The notes under the pieces were generated by a model. That model saw nothing but the letters and a program-made list of their open reading frames with translations. It had not been told where the DNA came from and searched no databases. The position numbers were made by a program, and so were the translations under genes. A stretch of 64,000 nt of DNA from Kappaphycus alvarezii. Taxonomy: Eukaryota > Rhodophyta > Florideophyceae > Gigartinales > Solieriaceae. Shown here one piece after another: positions 20,908 to 31,451 of this stretch (positions are counted from its first letter, which is position 1; the number at the start of each line of letters is the position of its first letter). The stretch spans positions 124,001 through 188,000 of the forward strand of contig NADL03000029.1 of NCBI GenBank assembly GCA_002205965.3. The letters run 5' to 3'.

Positions 20908-22623
20908 TTACCGAGTATAATACTTCATTGCTGCTGTACACACAAAATAGAAACTACCTACGTGCACACAACATACCCTCCCCCTACTCTCCCGGTCTTT
21001 TCCGTGAAATCTTTGTAAACATGGGTGCCCTTTCCCCAGCTGCGAATCCAACTTCGGTTTCTCCGAGCAACTTGGATAGTAGAAGATGTACAGCTTTTGC
21101 AAAAACGATAAAAGCGAAATCCAGCAGATCAACTCGACGGTGTGCTCAGGCCTCAACTCCTTAGTAGAATCCACAACCGCCTGTGTAGTCTTGGTTGGTG
21201 CAAACGAGCACGCCTTCGCAATATACAACATCCGAACCTGCATTTCCGAAAACGGTGCGTCCATTAACGCCGAGTCGGTAAGTGCACTCATAAACTCACA
21301 ACTGAAATCGGTGTCTTCCTTGGAAAACTCATACACCGAGTTTATGGCATCCTCATCATAATAATCCACCATCAACTTTGTCATCTTTCGAAATTCCTTC
21401 GCCATCAGCCGATTACGGTTGACGCCCGCGAACACAATGCCCATCAAGTACTTCGTGTCTGGCTCAATACCACATATAATGGCATCTAAATTCAAACAAA
21501 TAGACTCTGCAATAGCCCTAACGACCCTCGTGTGGTTCAACAGGCCAGTACCGGAAAAGAATGCCCCACAATTTGCGTAAGATAATCGCCAATCGCCGGC
21601 CACGACTTTGGAATCTTTTTAGTCGCCTGCGTATCATACGAAATAGCAGCAGGCATATGCCGGAGCATGGACAAATTAGTCAAAAGGGTATCGCCCCTTG
21701 TCGGGGCCGGATCAACCGCCTGTAGATAATTCTCTGGTTCGGTAACTGTATGCTTACCCTGCGTCCATCCGCTCAGTTCCAATAACTCCGCACTCTCCTC
21801 AATTGCTGCCTGCTCCATGTCTGTACCCAGGGAGCTCATGAAAGTTGTCAAAAAGCCAACCATTGCAATCGCAAGTACAATCCATTCGACATTAGAAGGA
21901 GACAAGTGGCGGAACAAATTACGGCGATCTTCCTCGATGATGTGATTCGGGAAAGAAGACATATTAAGAGCGAGATCCACGACAGCAGCCTCCCTCTTCG
22001 ACAAACTTCTCGAACCCGTCAAGGCAGCGGCATCGACACCTCGACGCAGCGCAAAGTTGCACGTATGCAGCGAGCAGTATGCACACTGCGAGCTCCTAGC
22101 TGCGTAATACGTGGCCATCCCCACCAAATCGACGGGGGCAGCGACGCCCCAAAGCAGGAACGGCATGTTTATGGCGTTAGGCACGAGAAATTGTAGGTGG
22201 TAAACGCGGGTGGGAAAATTTCCATGATCCCGTCTGAATTTGACACGACGCCGATTAAGGCACGTACCAGGACGAGGATAGAGTGATAACGGTTATCGAG
22301 ATCGTCTAGGGAGACAGCGTATGGTGAGAGAACGTCGGCGATGGCTTTCGGGGGGAGGCGTCGAGAGATTCGACGGAGGAGATGGCTGAAGAGAGGGCGG
22401 AGGATTTCGCTGAGGGGGAGTGGTAGTGGTGTTTGTTAGGATGGACGGGTTTGATGGAAGAGGAGGTGGGGAGGGTGGTGGCAGGGGGAGGGTGGGCGTC
22501 GAAAGCGCTGGCGTGGAGCGTGAAGTCGAGGGGTGCATGTTGTACGGCCGGGTCCATGTTGTGCGGGAGGGTGAGGGCTTTGACATTAGGAAAGGAGATG
22601 GAAATGTGAAAGTTACTCAACAC
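20908..22623 (-). pseudogene. AhpD/carboxymuconolactone-decarboxylase-like host gene spread over three frames
   Basis: Four conserved-looking pieces follow each other on the minus strand. They are an N-terminal part (22623 to about 22430), a frame with ILRPLFSHLLRR and DDLDNRYHSILVLVRALIG (about 22415-22190), the 215-residue frame 22184-21537, and the frame 21603-20908. The third starts near NMPFLLWGVAAPVDLVG and has SSQCAYCSLHTCNFALRRG, the Cys-x2-Cys...His core of AhpD-like peroxidase-related proteins. The last has MLYIAKACSFAPTKTTQ and ELICWISLLSFLQK, resembling the second helical half of that fold. Frame changes fall near 22430, 22190 and 21560. They are either mutations or very short introns. 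Final residues before 20908 look like read-through. If functional, a redox or decarboxylase-like role would be expected; the substrate is unknown. Confidence 0.5.
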
Positions 22624-22907
22624 CGGTGAGACAGAGAAGGCGGGTGGGTGGATGGGCTGGGTTCCGAAGAGAGTTTAAGCGAAAACCAGGCGTGCGGTGA
22701 CTAAAAGAAAGTGTTCGGACTTGAGAGATAGTGCAGAAGTAGATTCGGGCGTTTGGTTGCGAAGAGTTCCCGAGCTTTGGTTAACAGGAGACGGAGAGTG
22801 CAAACGAGGTGGGTGGAAAGGCCAACGGGGCACTAGCAAGTGGATGGCAAAGGGACTAGAGGTATAAACGTATGGCACATTATTGCTTTTGAATTGCACA
22901 GCGAACA

Positions 22908-22962
22908 GTATTCCACTGCTGTACAGTAATGTGCAACGTACAGTGCAGTACAGTATTTTCGC
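22908..22962. repeat. TACAGTAC-rich tract
   Basis: ctgtacagtaatgtgcaacg followed by tacagtgcagtacagta. Located between the AhpD-like gene and a LINE fragment. Confidence 0.6.
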
Positions 22963-23049
22963 GTTGAATGTAGTCAAAATATCATCTCTATATCTCGGTA
23001 AATGAAAGTATCGTACATACGTATACTGCACACACAATCCTACTCCGCC

Positions 23050-23995
23050 TCCCATGACCCTAGAATTATCGACCCCATCGTCCTTGCAGCCAACCCCCTG
23101 CGCATAGTATCCTACTCAAGACGGGTGCTGCTACACGCCTCGGCCGGAGCCCATTGGAAAGAAAAAGTGTTGGAAAGCTTATCCCGTCCTATCAAACCAC
23201 TCGACCCAAACCGCCTGTCTCCGCATCCGTGGCCTGGCTTTTCGCCGTCGCCCGGGAGCCGCCTTCCTCACCGCCTACCCTGCCACCGCTGCCGTCTCTA
23301 AGGCGCACTGGCCCGTCATGCAACAACTCCATCTCGGCCTGCCTGTCTATTCCGAAGCCCTCCCAATCCGCTGCCAGCATTGGCACAAGCTTCAGGATGC
23401 CTGGGCAGACCATGCGACTGACCATTACATGGTCGGATTCGGCCGCCTCCACAGGCACCACCACATCTGTAACGCTGACGACTCCCAGCATGTGCGCGCC
23501 GACGGGCTTGATTGCCGGTTTGAGGCCCCGCTCCTCGTCCCCGGGACTGAACTCCGGCCCACCGACCTCCTCGTCTACCCCCTGCCCGCAGACCTCTTGT
23601 AACCCACTGCCCCGCAGGTCAGCCCTCAAGACCGTCCTGCTGCATGAGACGTCACCGTGGTGTGTCTCTTCAAGCCCTCTGTCCTTGCCAAAGCCGCCCA
23701 TACCCCTGGTGGCGCCGGACACGCGGCCCATCGCTCGAAGATCTCGGACTTCGAGCGAAAGATTTCCCGGTGCGACCCTGCTCGACAAGGTCCCCGACCT
23801 CTTGGGTTCCGGTTCCATATGGTCCCCTTCGACTCTCTCGGCGCACCCTCCTCTGCCAGTATCCGCCTCTTCGAGAAATGGATCACCCGCATTGCCCGCC
23901 CCTACCACACGACCGACAAGGTGATAAGCCGACGCATCTATCAGCGTGTCAGTACGGTCATTTGGTCCTCGTCGACCCTGACTGTCCTATGACGT
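23050..23995 (+). mobile_element. LINE C-terminal half: zinc finger and restriction-like endonuclease
   Basis: The copy shows HLGLPVYSEALPIRCQHW, WADHATDHYMVGFGRLHRH (zinc-finger and GDHA counterpart), LLVPGTELRPTDLLVYPL, then D-V-T-V with FKPSVLAKAAHTPGGAG and a Lys/Glu helix SKISDFERKISRC, VPFDSLGAP, and the final R-R-I-Y-Q-R-V-S helix (about 23930-23950). It aligns with 18.85-19.5 kb. RT is absent except for a P-I-G-K-K-K remnant at about 23150. The piece lies in at least three frames. It is the best-preserved endonuclease of the family in the window. The long plus frame 23154-23924 is a shadow of this copy. Confidence 0.8.
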
Positions 23996-24059
23996 GCACC
24001 ACTGCATGCGTCTGATATGACTCAACCGGTTAACTATGAGGCATGAGTACAGTCCCGCC

Positions 24060-24100
24060 AGTGTAAATACAGTATGCGTTGTGTACAGTACACAATGTGT
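24060..24100. repeat. Short TACAGTA/GTACAGTACAC tract
   Basis: Contains tacagtatgcgttgtgtaca and gtacagtacacaatgtgtgt, partly self-complementary. Confidence 0.5.
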
Positions 24101-24559
24101 GTACGTGTGAAGACGCACAGAAAATGGCGAGTGGTCTTACAAAGTTGTGACTGTTTGTCAGTCGAGCGTACACCACCAGCGGTGAGACGACGCACATGCA
24201 GTTGGCGCCCAGGATATTCAATCCAGTCCACACACTGCTACGTAATGTCTCGTTCACCCCCGGCACGTCTATTTCTTTTAAGAGTAAATTTCCCCCACAC
24301 CTGGGCGGTGGCATTTTCTGATAAGCACGAACAGAGTGGCAGAAGAGATATGTCGAGCGATGCGAGGATTAGTGCCGCTGGAGACCAGGCCGCGGTTCTT
24401 CCAGCGGAAGGGCCGTAAAGGTTGCGCGGCATGGTCTAAGCTGAAGCCGAATCGACAGGACTTCGACATGATCGTCACAGAGACAAGCGCTCCAAGGTTG
24501 TCTGGGGAAGGCGGCATTTTTGATCGTGGTACTCATGTCCCGGCGACCCCCATGGGATA

Positions 24560-27065
24560 ACTTAAGTGGCCGGTTGATGAGTGCGTCAACACATTGAAAG
24601 CTGAATATCAGCCGTACGCGAAAGAGTACGACTACGTAAACGCAGGCGTACCCGGGATTTTGGCCGCGGTGGCATTGGAGGTTGCAAGAACCATGAAAGG
24701 AAGTTATGAAAATATGGATAGAAGAGACTAAGATTGGTTGAGATCGACGATCAAGGCTGCAGTGGAGGTTTCAGTATCAGAGCGCAATAGTTCAAAGACA
24801 TTATGGAACACGGCGTTGAACTTGTGAGGCAAATGGATTTTGTCGTTGAAGAACGTCGTTTTGTTGTATTCTCTGAGTTCTACAAGACTTCTCTTGAAGC
24901 ATTGACGGGCAAGTTGGAGATTGAGTCTGCCAAGCAATTGGCGAAGCTTCGTTTGGAGCGAGCAAGAGGTGTTAGGATGTGGCTCAAGGGGAGCTGCTGA
25001 GTGGTAGTAATGTCCAAGGGAATAAGCGTCACATAGGGAAAAGAGGGATTTGTGTTGTGGCGGGCGACTTCTCGGCCAACTTTAAACTGGGCTATGGAGA
25101 TTGAGGACTCGGAGTTTGTGGTACGATGCATGAGGTACGGCATAACAGACATACCTGTCGTACCGCTCACGAGGGACAGGTGATGGGGGAGGTACCTCAG
25201 TGGAGAGACGATAAATAATTCGCGAAATGGGAGACAGAAGTCATGTTGGAGAAGAGGTTGATAGAAGAAGTGGACGAAAGAGAAGTGAAAAGGATTTTGA
25301 GAGAAGGGAAGATGTGTTTTTCGTCGTTCATATTGTGGTACGGAGATGGAAAGAAGAGCAAGGGAATGTTCTTCATGAATTTCAGCAAGCAGAGCAAATA
25401 TTGGCCAGGTGGAAAGATGAAGATGAAGACAGTTCAATCGTTTGCGATGGAGATGGAAAAAGAAGAAACCATTCTTCCTTGGATTTCAAGGGAGGATACA
25501 GAAATTTTTTCTGACACCCGGACATGCGCGATTTCTTCCTTTTACGACATGATCTGAAGGTATACCGATGCATTGCTCTACAATTCGGTTGGGGAAGGTC
25601 TGGTCTATGGGTTTGAAACTGTTGGATCCCTCGTCCAGAATTTAAGGGAAGTGTGAAGACATTGGATTCTGCAGTAAATAGATGACTTTCTGTTGTTTCT
25701 GTCGAGCCCAGAGAGAGCTTCGACGAGGACAGACTGCGGGGTCGCTCGAAGAAAGTTGGACAATATTTTCTTGTCTCTAGAATCAAAATAGAATACGACT
25801 GAGAGAGATTGGTTCTGGCGAAGAAGTTGGACCATATCGGAGTTTACATGGCTACAAAAGAAGTGAAGGTGCATGTGATGGAGTCGAAGATCGTGCGTAT
25901 ACGCCTCATTGCAAATAAGATTTTATTACTGGCGCATAGAAACCAACGACTTGTGGTAAATAATCCGATAGATTTGTCAGTAGCGTAGAGTGTTGGTAGA
26001 GCAGGGATAAACTATAAGCTACAGTAAAAATACAATTGGGAGAAGAGTTTGCAAGGAAGGGTAGGATAATACGGCGTTCAATGGGCGGACGGTTAACCTA
26101 CTGGGGTGAAAGAGTCCAGGGAGGTGCCGGCGGCTTGGAGACGGATTTGTGGGTCATCAGGTGCCTACCTCTTCACTCGAACCATCAAGGATTGACAAAC
26201 CTATATAGGGAAAAGATCTAAAAGGCAGGCGATGGGACTGTAAGGGAGCAATAGACCAAAGGAAAGGGGATCTAACAGGGAATCCAGCGCCTGTAGGAAA
26301 GGTGAGCCACGAGCTCACCTTTCCAAACCCTCTGACGGTGCGTATCTTGCGGGAGTCTACGACATTTCCCTGAGGGCTGCACTGTATCCAACGGGACCTT
26401 ACAATAATCTCCAATTGGGATTCTAAAATCTCCATCCATGACGGCCAGCAATGCACGTCAGGCAACCTACTGGAACATTACACCAAACCACTCGGCTTAC
26501 ATTAATCCAACAGGGAGCGGACGCCAACTTGGGAGCGAGCGCGCCAACCACTTGGGACGCCATAATACCACACGACTATTAGTTTGGGGGTTGCTAAGAA
26601 ATGTGTGTATTCCTTACGATGGCATTGATTCTAGCAACATTTCCTTTCCTCTCGATCAGAAACTCGTCAAACGGAAGGAAGGAAAGAATACGAAGATGAA
26701 GAAGGGGTGGGGTGAAAGGAAAGGAGATAAACCCCACAAGTTCGCTTCTGGTTGCGACCGGCCTCTGCCGCGCATACCGCATTTGGCGGAAAGATTTATT
26801 CCCAAGTGCGGAAACAGTACGACTGAGCCGGATATATTTACCGGATCTGTTTAGTAGCGGCCAATTGCAAGGGGCGAGGGAAAGGATTTGGGACCTGTCC
26901 CAAAGGATCTTACGCTGCACTCCGATGCAGCGGATGTGTGGTACGGGGGAACGTTGGTTTCCGAAGAGGATGCTTGATCGCCAGATTTGGGAGGGCCAAG
27001 GATTTTGAAAGGCCGTAGATCGCGCGCAATCCACACTGCAAGTGCAATTTATGGCTGCGAATAAT
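24560..27065 (+). mobile_element. DIRS-like tyrosine-recombinase retroelement, RT and RNase H (fossil)
   Basis: Several open pieces point to one element. At about 25573-25613 ALQFGWGRSGLW matches the LPFGWGRSPLWF signature of DIRS-type RTs, in the place of the usual LPFG. At about 25800-25900 LVLAKKLDHIGVYMAT and a KIVRIRLIANKILLLA helix match the post-RT segment (HLGxxIDT...K...I...A..LL). At about 26820-26965 VRLSRIYLPDL, SGQLQ and LHSDAADVWYGGTL match the DIRS RNase H start. Spacing and order agree with the family. No tyrosine recombinase or split direct repeats were identified, so the 3' part is missing or beyond recognition. The element is heavily broken. Confidence 0.65.
26296..26324. 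repeat. Perfect 12-bp hairpin
   Basis: ggaaaggtgagc (26296-26307), five-base loop cacga, gctcacctttcc (26313-26324). Perfect complementarity. It lies inside the decayed DIRS-like element. Confidence 0.85.
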
Positions 27066-27194
27066 AAAGAAATGGCTAGATTCGGCCAAGACCAAAACCA
27101 TTGAAAAATTATTAGGACTTTTTTGACCGGCCGGTTGCGCTTGCATTTTTGGTTGGCGTACGTTACACTCCGTCATACGCGCGCAAGTGTTTCA

Positions 27195-27535
27195 AGAAGA
27201 TCTCTTGCAAAATTTTAAAAATACGACGTTCCAAACTCGCTGCCCAGGCTCAGCCGCAGTGCTTCCCCGCACACCTCCCCGCTTGATGCTGCGCTTTTTC
27301 AAATATATCCAGGTAGCACTGCAGTTGCTCGCGTATTTTAATCTCAGACAAAACCCGCCACATCTTCTCGCTTGATTTTAGGCGCGTGTATGTATCTCCA
27401 CGTGGCACTGTAGTTGTTCGCTTATTCCAACCTGAGGGTTATCCGCCCATATAGCCTCGCTTTATATGGCGCTCACATTCGAATCTCTACGTCGCACGGT
27501 GCGTCATTCACGGCATCGATATCATTCTGCGAACT
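27195..27535. repeat. 89-bp degenerate tandem array
   Basis: Units begin gcttgatgct at 27281, gcttgatttt at 27370 and gctttatatgg at 27459, exactly 89 bases apart. Each carries a t(c/t)gca(c)tg.agttg(t/c)tcgc-like core, and a weaker unit may start near 27200. It lies just downstream of the DIRS-like RNase H and could be part of that element's terminal region. Confidence 0.7.
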
Positions 27536-27704
27536 GGCTGCTTTGCAGTTGTTCAGTCGAGTCATTCTACAAGTGACTCTGATTGATTCAAAGAGGTGAT
27601 CACCATTTTTGTGCATCTTACTTCGGTCCTATTACTTTTGATTAGCAGGTCATTAGTTGCTTTCCCTCTACCGACAGAAAAATATATACACATCAAGGTT
27701 GTTA

Positions 27705-27947
27705 TTATTCGTTAAATAGATTAAGTTTTGTGATGGAATCACCGAATAGCACCCGTCGTAGAGAGCGACCAGCTGTGCTCAACTTCCCCTTATCCGAGCC
27801 TTTTAAAGTCCACTGAAGGACACCAATGCGCCCTTTGCAGTCATTCGCCAGCGTGAGCTCCACATCAGACAAGTGAAAGTTATGGTGGTTGCTCCTAACG
27901 ACACACCTTTTCAACGGTTGATGAGCTGCCTCAAAGGCAAGCTCCAT
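27705..27947 (-). CDS. Unrecognised 80-residue ORF
   Basis: Encodes LSDVELTLANDCKGRIGVLQ followed by WTLKGSDKGKLSTAGRSLRR. The lysine/arginine spacing faintly recalls tyrosine-recombinase sequence, which would suit the nearby DIRS-like element, but I cannot show the catalytic R-H-R-Y residues. It could be an exon or chance. Confidence 0.25.
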   Translation of the reverse strand: MELAFEAAHQPLKRCVVRSNHHNFHLSDVELTLANDCKGRIGVLQWTLKGSDKGKLSTAGRSLRRVLFGDSITKLNLFNE

Positions 27948-27959
27948 AAAGTGCCAAAC

Positions 27960-29710
27960 TCCACGTAATAATCCATTTCTATATTAACATATGCCTATGT
28001 TTTCGTACGTAGAACAGACTATTGCCACCTGATGAAGATTTCCGGCTATTAATAAGAGTCCTATTTTCATTCCAAAACGAGAGTTTCACGGAAACAGGTC
28101 CAGAGTTTTTGGAAGTAATATATCATTGCTCTATAGGAAGGTATGGAATGGTAGCTATCGGAGACTTGTCGCAAACATATCTTAACATTATCCGTCCGAT
28201 TTACGTATTTTTCAAGAATCAAGATGGTGCGACATAGAGGTCACCCCAAACCCCTTGATATGGAATATCGACTGGTTCCATATCCCTTATGGGAACCTTA
28301 TGTTTCTCCGCCACAAATTGGGAACGTTGAGGGTGGCGAAGATCCTCCCGAAGCAGTGATGATGACCCGAGGAGGACCTACGGGAGACAAAACCCGCCCA
28401 GAAGAGGTTCCGGTCGTCCCCCAAGAGGACCTCGTGCAGGTCCCAGTACGTCAGAAACTGGTCGAGGCCATTCATAGGGACAGCCCACTACAACTTCGTC
28501 TCTAGCCCTCCTTCACAAAAATGCACAGCATACAGTTGGGAGAAGAAGATTATCTTTTTGGTTGCTCAATATCTCCGAGGACGCGAACGATGCGCGGGTC
28601 ATTTCTTATTTCATGATAAGCATCTGTTTATGTTTTCGGGCGCTTCATGGACCGCACTTATCCAATGAAGATTCATACTTGATGATTCGTGTCTTCTTTT
28701 CTTATCGGCATCCATTCCTCCGACATCTTCCAGAAGAGTTGCATATCATACATATTTTTTCACTCTTGGAAGATTCGGAAGATTCACGGAGGAAGAATGC
28801 ATTCAACTCCACCTCGATGTTATAAAACCAAAGAATAAGGCTATGCTACAAATTGAGGTACCAGTAACGCAAAATTACTTTTTAGAGCATCATATTGGTA
28901 ATCAGTTGCATCCGTACCCGTTTGAAAGACCTTATATTTTATCAATGAGACAGCGAACACTAATTAAAACAGTAGAAGAACAATGAAGATGAACCGGACG
29001 ATCGTCTTGAGCGAGAAGGCGTGATGTGCGCAGATTCGCACTCGAAAAAATATAGAAGAGGACCAAAATTCTATACAGTATCGGAATTTGGAAGATATTT
29101 TTAATTTGGATGAGTTCGGCAAATTCATCGGGTTATTTTTATTTTAGGACACGCTGTCGTAATAGATGTATGTATAGTTCCAGGTTCTGGGTGATACTAC
29201 GAGTGACTCTGAAAGGTATATATAATGACCACATTAATTCCCACCACTGGCCGATGGGTGGCTGGCAAGGGTATGGCACCTAGATATTTACCTTGAAGAA
29301 ATATCTTCTAATAGTCTCTCTGGTTCACACGATTACCGTGAATACATTTTATGGTTATTAGTATGTTGTTTGAGACTTTTGGGTAGCCAAAAGTCTATAT
29401 AAGCCGAGCAAACTGCTTCCTTTTGTGGAGTTCAAGCAAGTTGGCAGACAACTTCAAGCCAAATCCCAAGTAGTAGGAAGTTGAGAGTCAACTTCAGACC
29501 CGAGAAACATTTTTCCTAAGTTGGTCCCAGAGCATCAGTGGTAGACCCTGCCCCTTCCATACTTTCTTGTAGCCCTCTCAACTCTCTTCCATATATACTC
29601 CTTTTTGTTCGTTCAACTATACCACGGTAGCATTTTTGTCGCTTGAAACACCTCTTTCTTCGGGTAATTGGTTCTGAGTATCTCTTCTCCCAACGATTTA
29701 CCTCTATCAA
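27960..29710 (+). mobile_element. Ty3/gypsy lineage A, 3' end on the plus strand (fossil)
   Basis: From about 27960 this region is homologous, in opposite orientation, to 31.45-32.45 kb: the same order of a first FSFQ-type domain, a proline/charged linker and a second FSY-type domain, followed by an LTR. Open pieces are 28022-28237, 28224-28505 and 28562-28825. In the minus-strand partner this ORF comes after integrase, so it is the post-integrase ORF. RT and integrase are missing here. The plus-strand LTR at 29269-29709 closes it. Broken. Confidence 0.7.
29269..29709 (+). mobile_element. LTR of gypsy lineage A (plus orientation)
   Basis: About 441 bp, homologous to 47802-48246 and 60548-60970 (both minus) and to 61462-61674 (plus, partial). 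It has a TATATAAG box (about 29395-29402) and two hairpins, including GAAGTTGA-gag-TCAACTTC (29477-29495). It ends TACCTCTATCA. Transcription direction set by the TATA box agrees with the coding direction of the ORF on its left. Confidence 0.75.
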
Positions 29711-30104
29711 TAGTAATGTAATAGTGGAATGGGCAAGGTAGCAGGGGTAAAGCATTAGCCAAGGGAAGTAGTCAAAAATCTATTGAGCGGAGGTCCTCCC
29801 CTGGGGCTAGAAATGTTGCCCTGAGTTCACAGTCGCAGCCAGAGAACTGCAAAATGTGTGTTACTGGGAGTTTTGGACGCAGTAGTGACGTCTGAGACGA
29901 CCAAAACCGTTAAGGTAGAGGTATGCAGCATGTTCACCAAGGGTTTCCATTTGGGTCAAGGTACACAGGTAGGCAGAGATGTTTTTTAGGGATAAATCTC
30001 CAGAGGATGATGTTCTTGAGCCAATTATACAATAACGGAGGTTTTGAAAATGGTATAGTTGCTTACCGAACATGTTATGGAAACTAGAATAGGTAAACAA
30101 GGAC

Positions 30105-30400
30105 GTAGGGCAAGAGGCTACAAGAAGGTGTAGAAGGGGCAGGGTCTACCACCTATGCTCAGGTACTAGTGCTGAAGAAATGTTTTTCAGGGCGGAAGCT
30201 GAATTTCAACCTATGGACTATTTGGTAATGCACTTTAAGTAGTCTCCCAAATTTCTTTCCATCTTGAATAGGAAGCAGTTTAATAAGCTAATCTACATTT
30301 TGGCTAACTATAAACTATGAAAAAAAACATACTTTCTCCCATAGGGTGCATTAAAGGGATTCTTGTGGAAGAGAAAGACTAACAATAGATACTATCAGGA
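30105..30400 (-). mobile_element. Partial LTR of gypsy lineage A (minus)
   Basis: Shares agaaggggcagggtctacca, ctgaagaaatgttttt, agcagtttaataagctaatc and the closing ttaaagggattcttgtg...agagaaagactaa phrases with the LTRs at 47.8 and 60.55 kb. Its left end is eroded. Confidence 0.65.
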
Positions 30401-30655
30401 CAAATATCCTGATTTTTTATGACAATCGTAGTCTTCGAGATCAGAGCAGAAAACTCTTTCTAAAATATTAGTGACCCCAATAAAGTCTCTACAAATTCCG
30501 TTGACTGGCCTAGAATGATAGATAGCCTCCTCGAACACATCAAGATCCTCCAATACCTCCTCAAGGCACTCAGCTTTCGCCTCAGACCCAGCAAAGGAGT
30601 TCATAAATCCGACTACTCCCTCACTCTCAGCTCTTTTCTCCACATTAACTCCCAA
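30395..30655 (-). CDS. Acidic ORF next to the lineage A 3' LTR (fossil)
   Basis: 86 residues: CLEEVLEDLDVFEEA, then SRPVNGICRDFIGVTNILER and DLEDYD. Nucleotide and protein similarity links it to minus-strand sequence at 60.98-61.2 kb and, more weakly, at 37.07-37.4 kb. In two of the three places it abuts an LTR of lineage A on the same strand, so it is a regular part of that element. Function unknown; no homologue recognised. Confidence 0.5.
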   Translation of the reverse strand: MGVNVEKRAESEGVVGFMNSFAGSEAKAECLEEVLEDLDVFEEAIYHSRPVNGICRDFIGVTNILERVFCSDLEDYDCHKKSGYLS

Positions 30656-31451
30656 ACGGTCTTAGAAGAGTGGCTCCCATGATTCCAACTGATCTTCCAC
30701 ACCTCTCCATCCCTACTTATCAAACTCAGCCTCCTCAATCTCCTCTTCCTATACTTATTTCTCCCTCTGCCCTGAATCCTCTTCCTCTGGCTCCTCGAAG
30801 CAGTGCCGGCGGAACTACTTCCAATCGATTTCCCGATCTTTCCTTCTATGGTAACAGTCGTAGTCTGTTGGCCCTTTGACCATCAAGGACAGAGAGTTGA
30901 GGGGAGAGAGGTCTCTTGGTGCCTTTTCGATTGTGAAGGACGGGCATCGGTTGGTCATGCTGAGGGAAAAAGGGTGCTGAGCCGATGGGATGTTTGACGG
31001 CATGGCTCTTGCATTAACAACGTTTTCATCGTACTTTAAACTGGGTAATGTATTCGAAACGTTCCACGGCTTTGGGCGAAATAACATATGCGAGTCATTT
31101 TCGCGTGTTTAAATTTGCATTTATTGAGGTCAATACTAGAAATATAGTTTTTAAAATATTGGACCTGAATTTAGAAGAGGAAACGGATAACGAGTCGAGA
31201 GATTTCTTTTTCATTAAGGAGGACTAAATATTCAAGCATAAAATAGAATTGTAGTATTACATTGACCTCGGATTCATAACGGAAAAGGAATGTAGGATTT
31301 ATTTTTTGTTGAAAAAAGTTAGGACGATAGGTTTGAGAAGGGAGAGGTCAGTAATGGATCTTGGGATAAATTGAACTGGATTTAGAGGAGAGGACCGTTT
31401 TTTTAATAAGAAGGCCTCCAGCTCAAGACGAACTTCCCGACTACTCATTGC

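Noticed and set aside
22293-22586. Proline-rich 97-residue ORF
   Set aside because: Alternative frame of the AhpD-like gene's N-terminal region.
23154-23924. 256-residue plus-strand ORF and its 238-residue minus-strand shadow
   Set aside because: The LINE zinc finger and endonuclease are read in other plus-strand frames; these long frames reflect high GC content.
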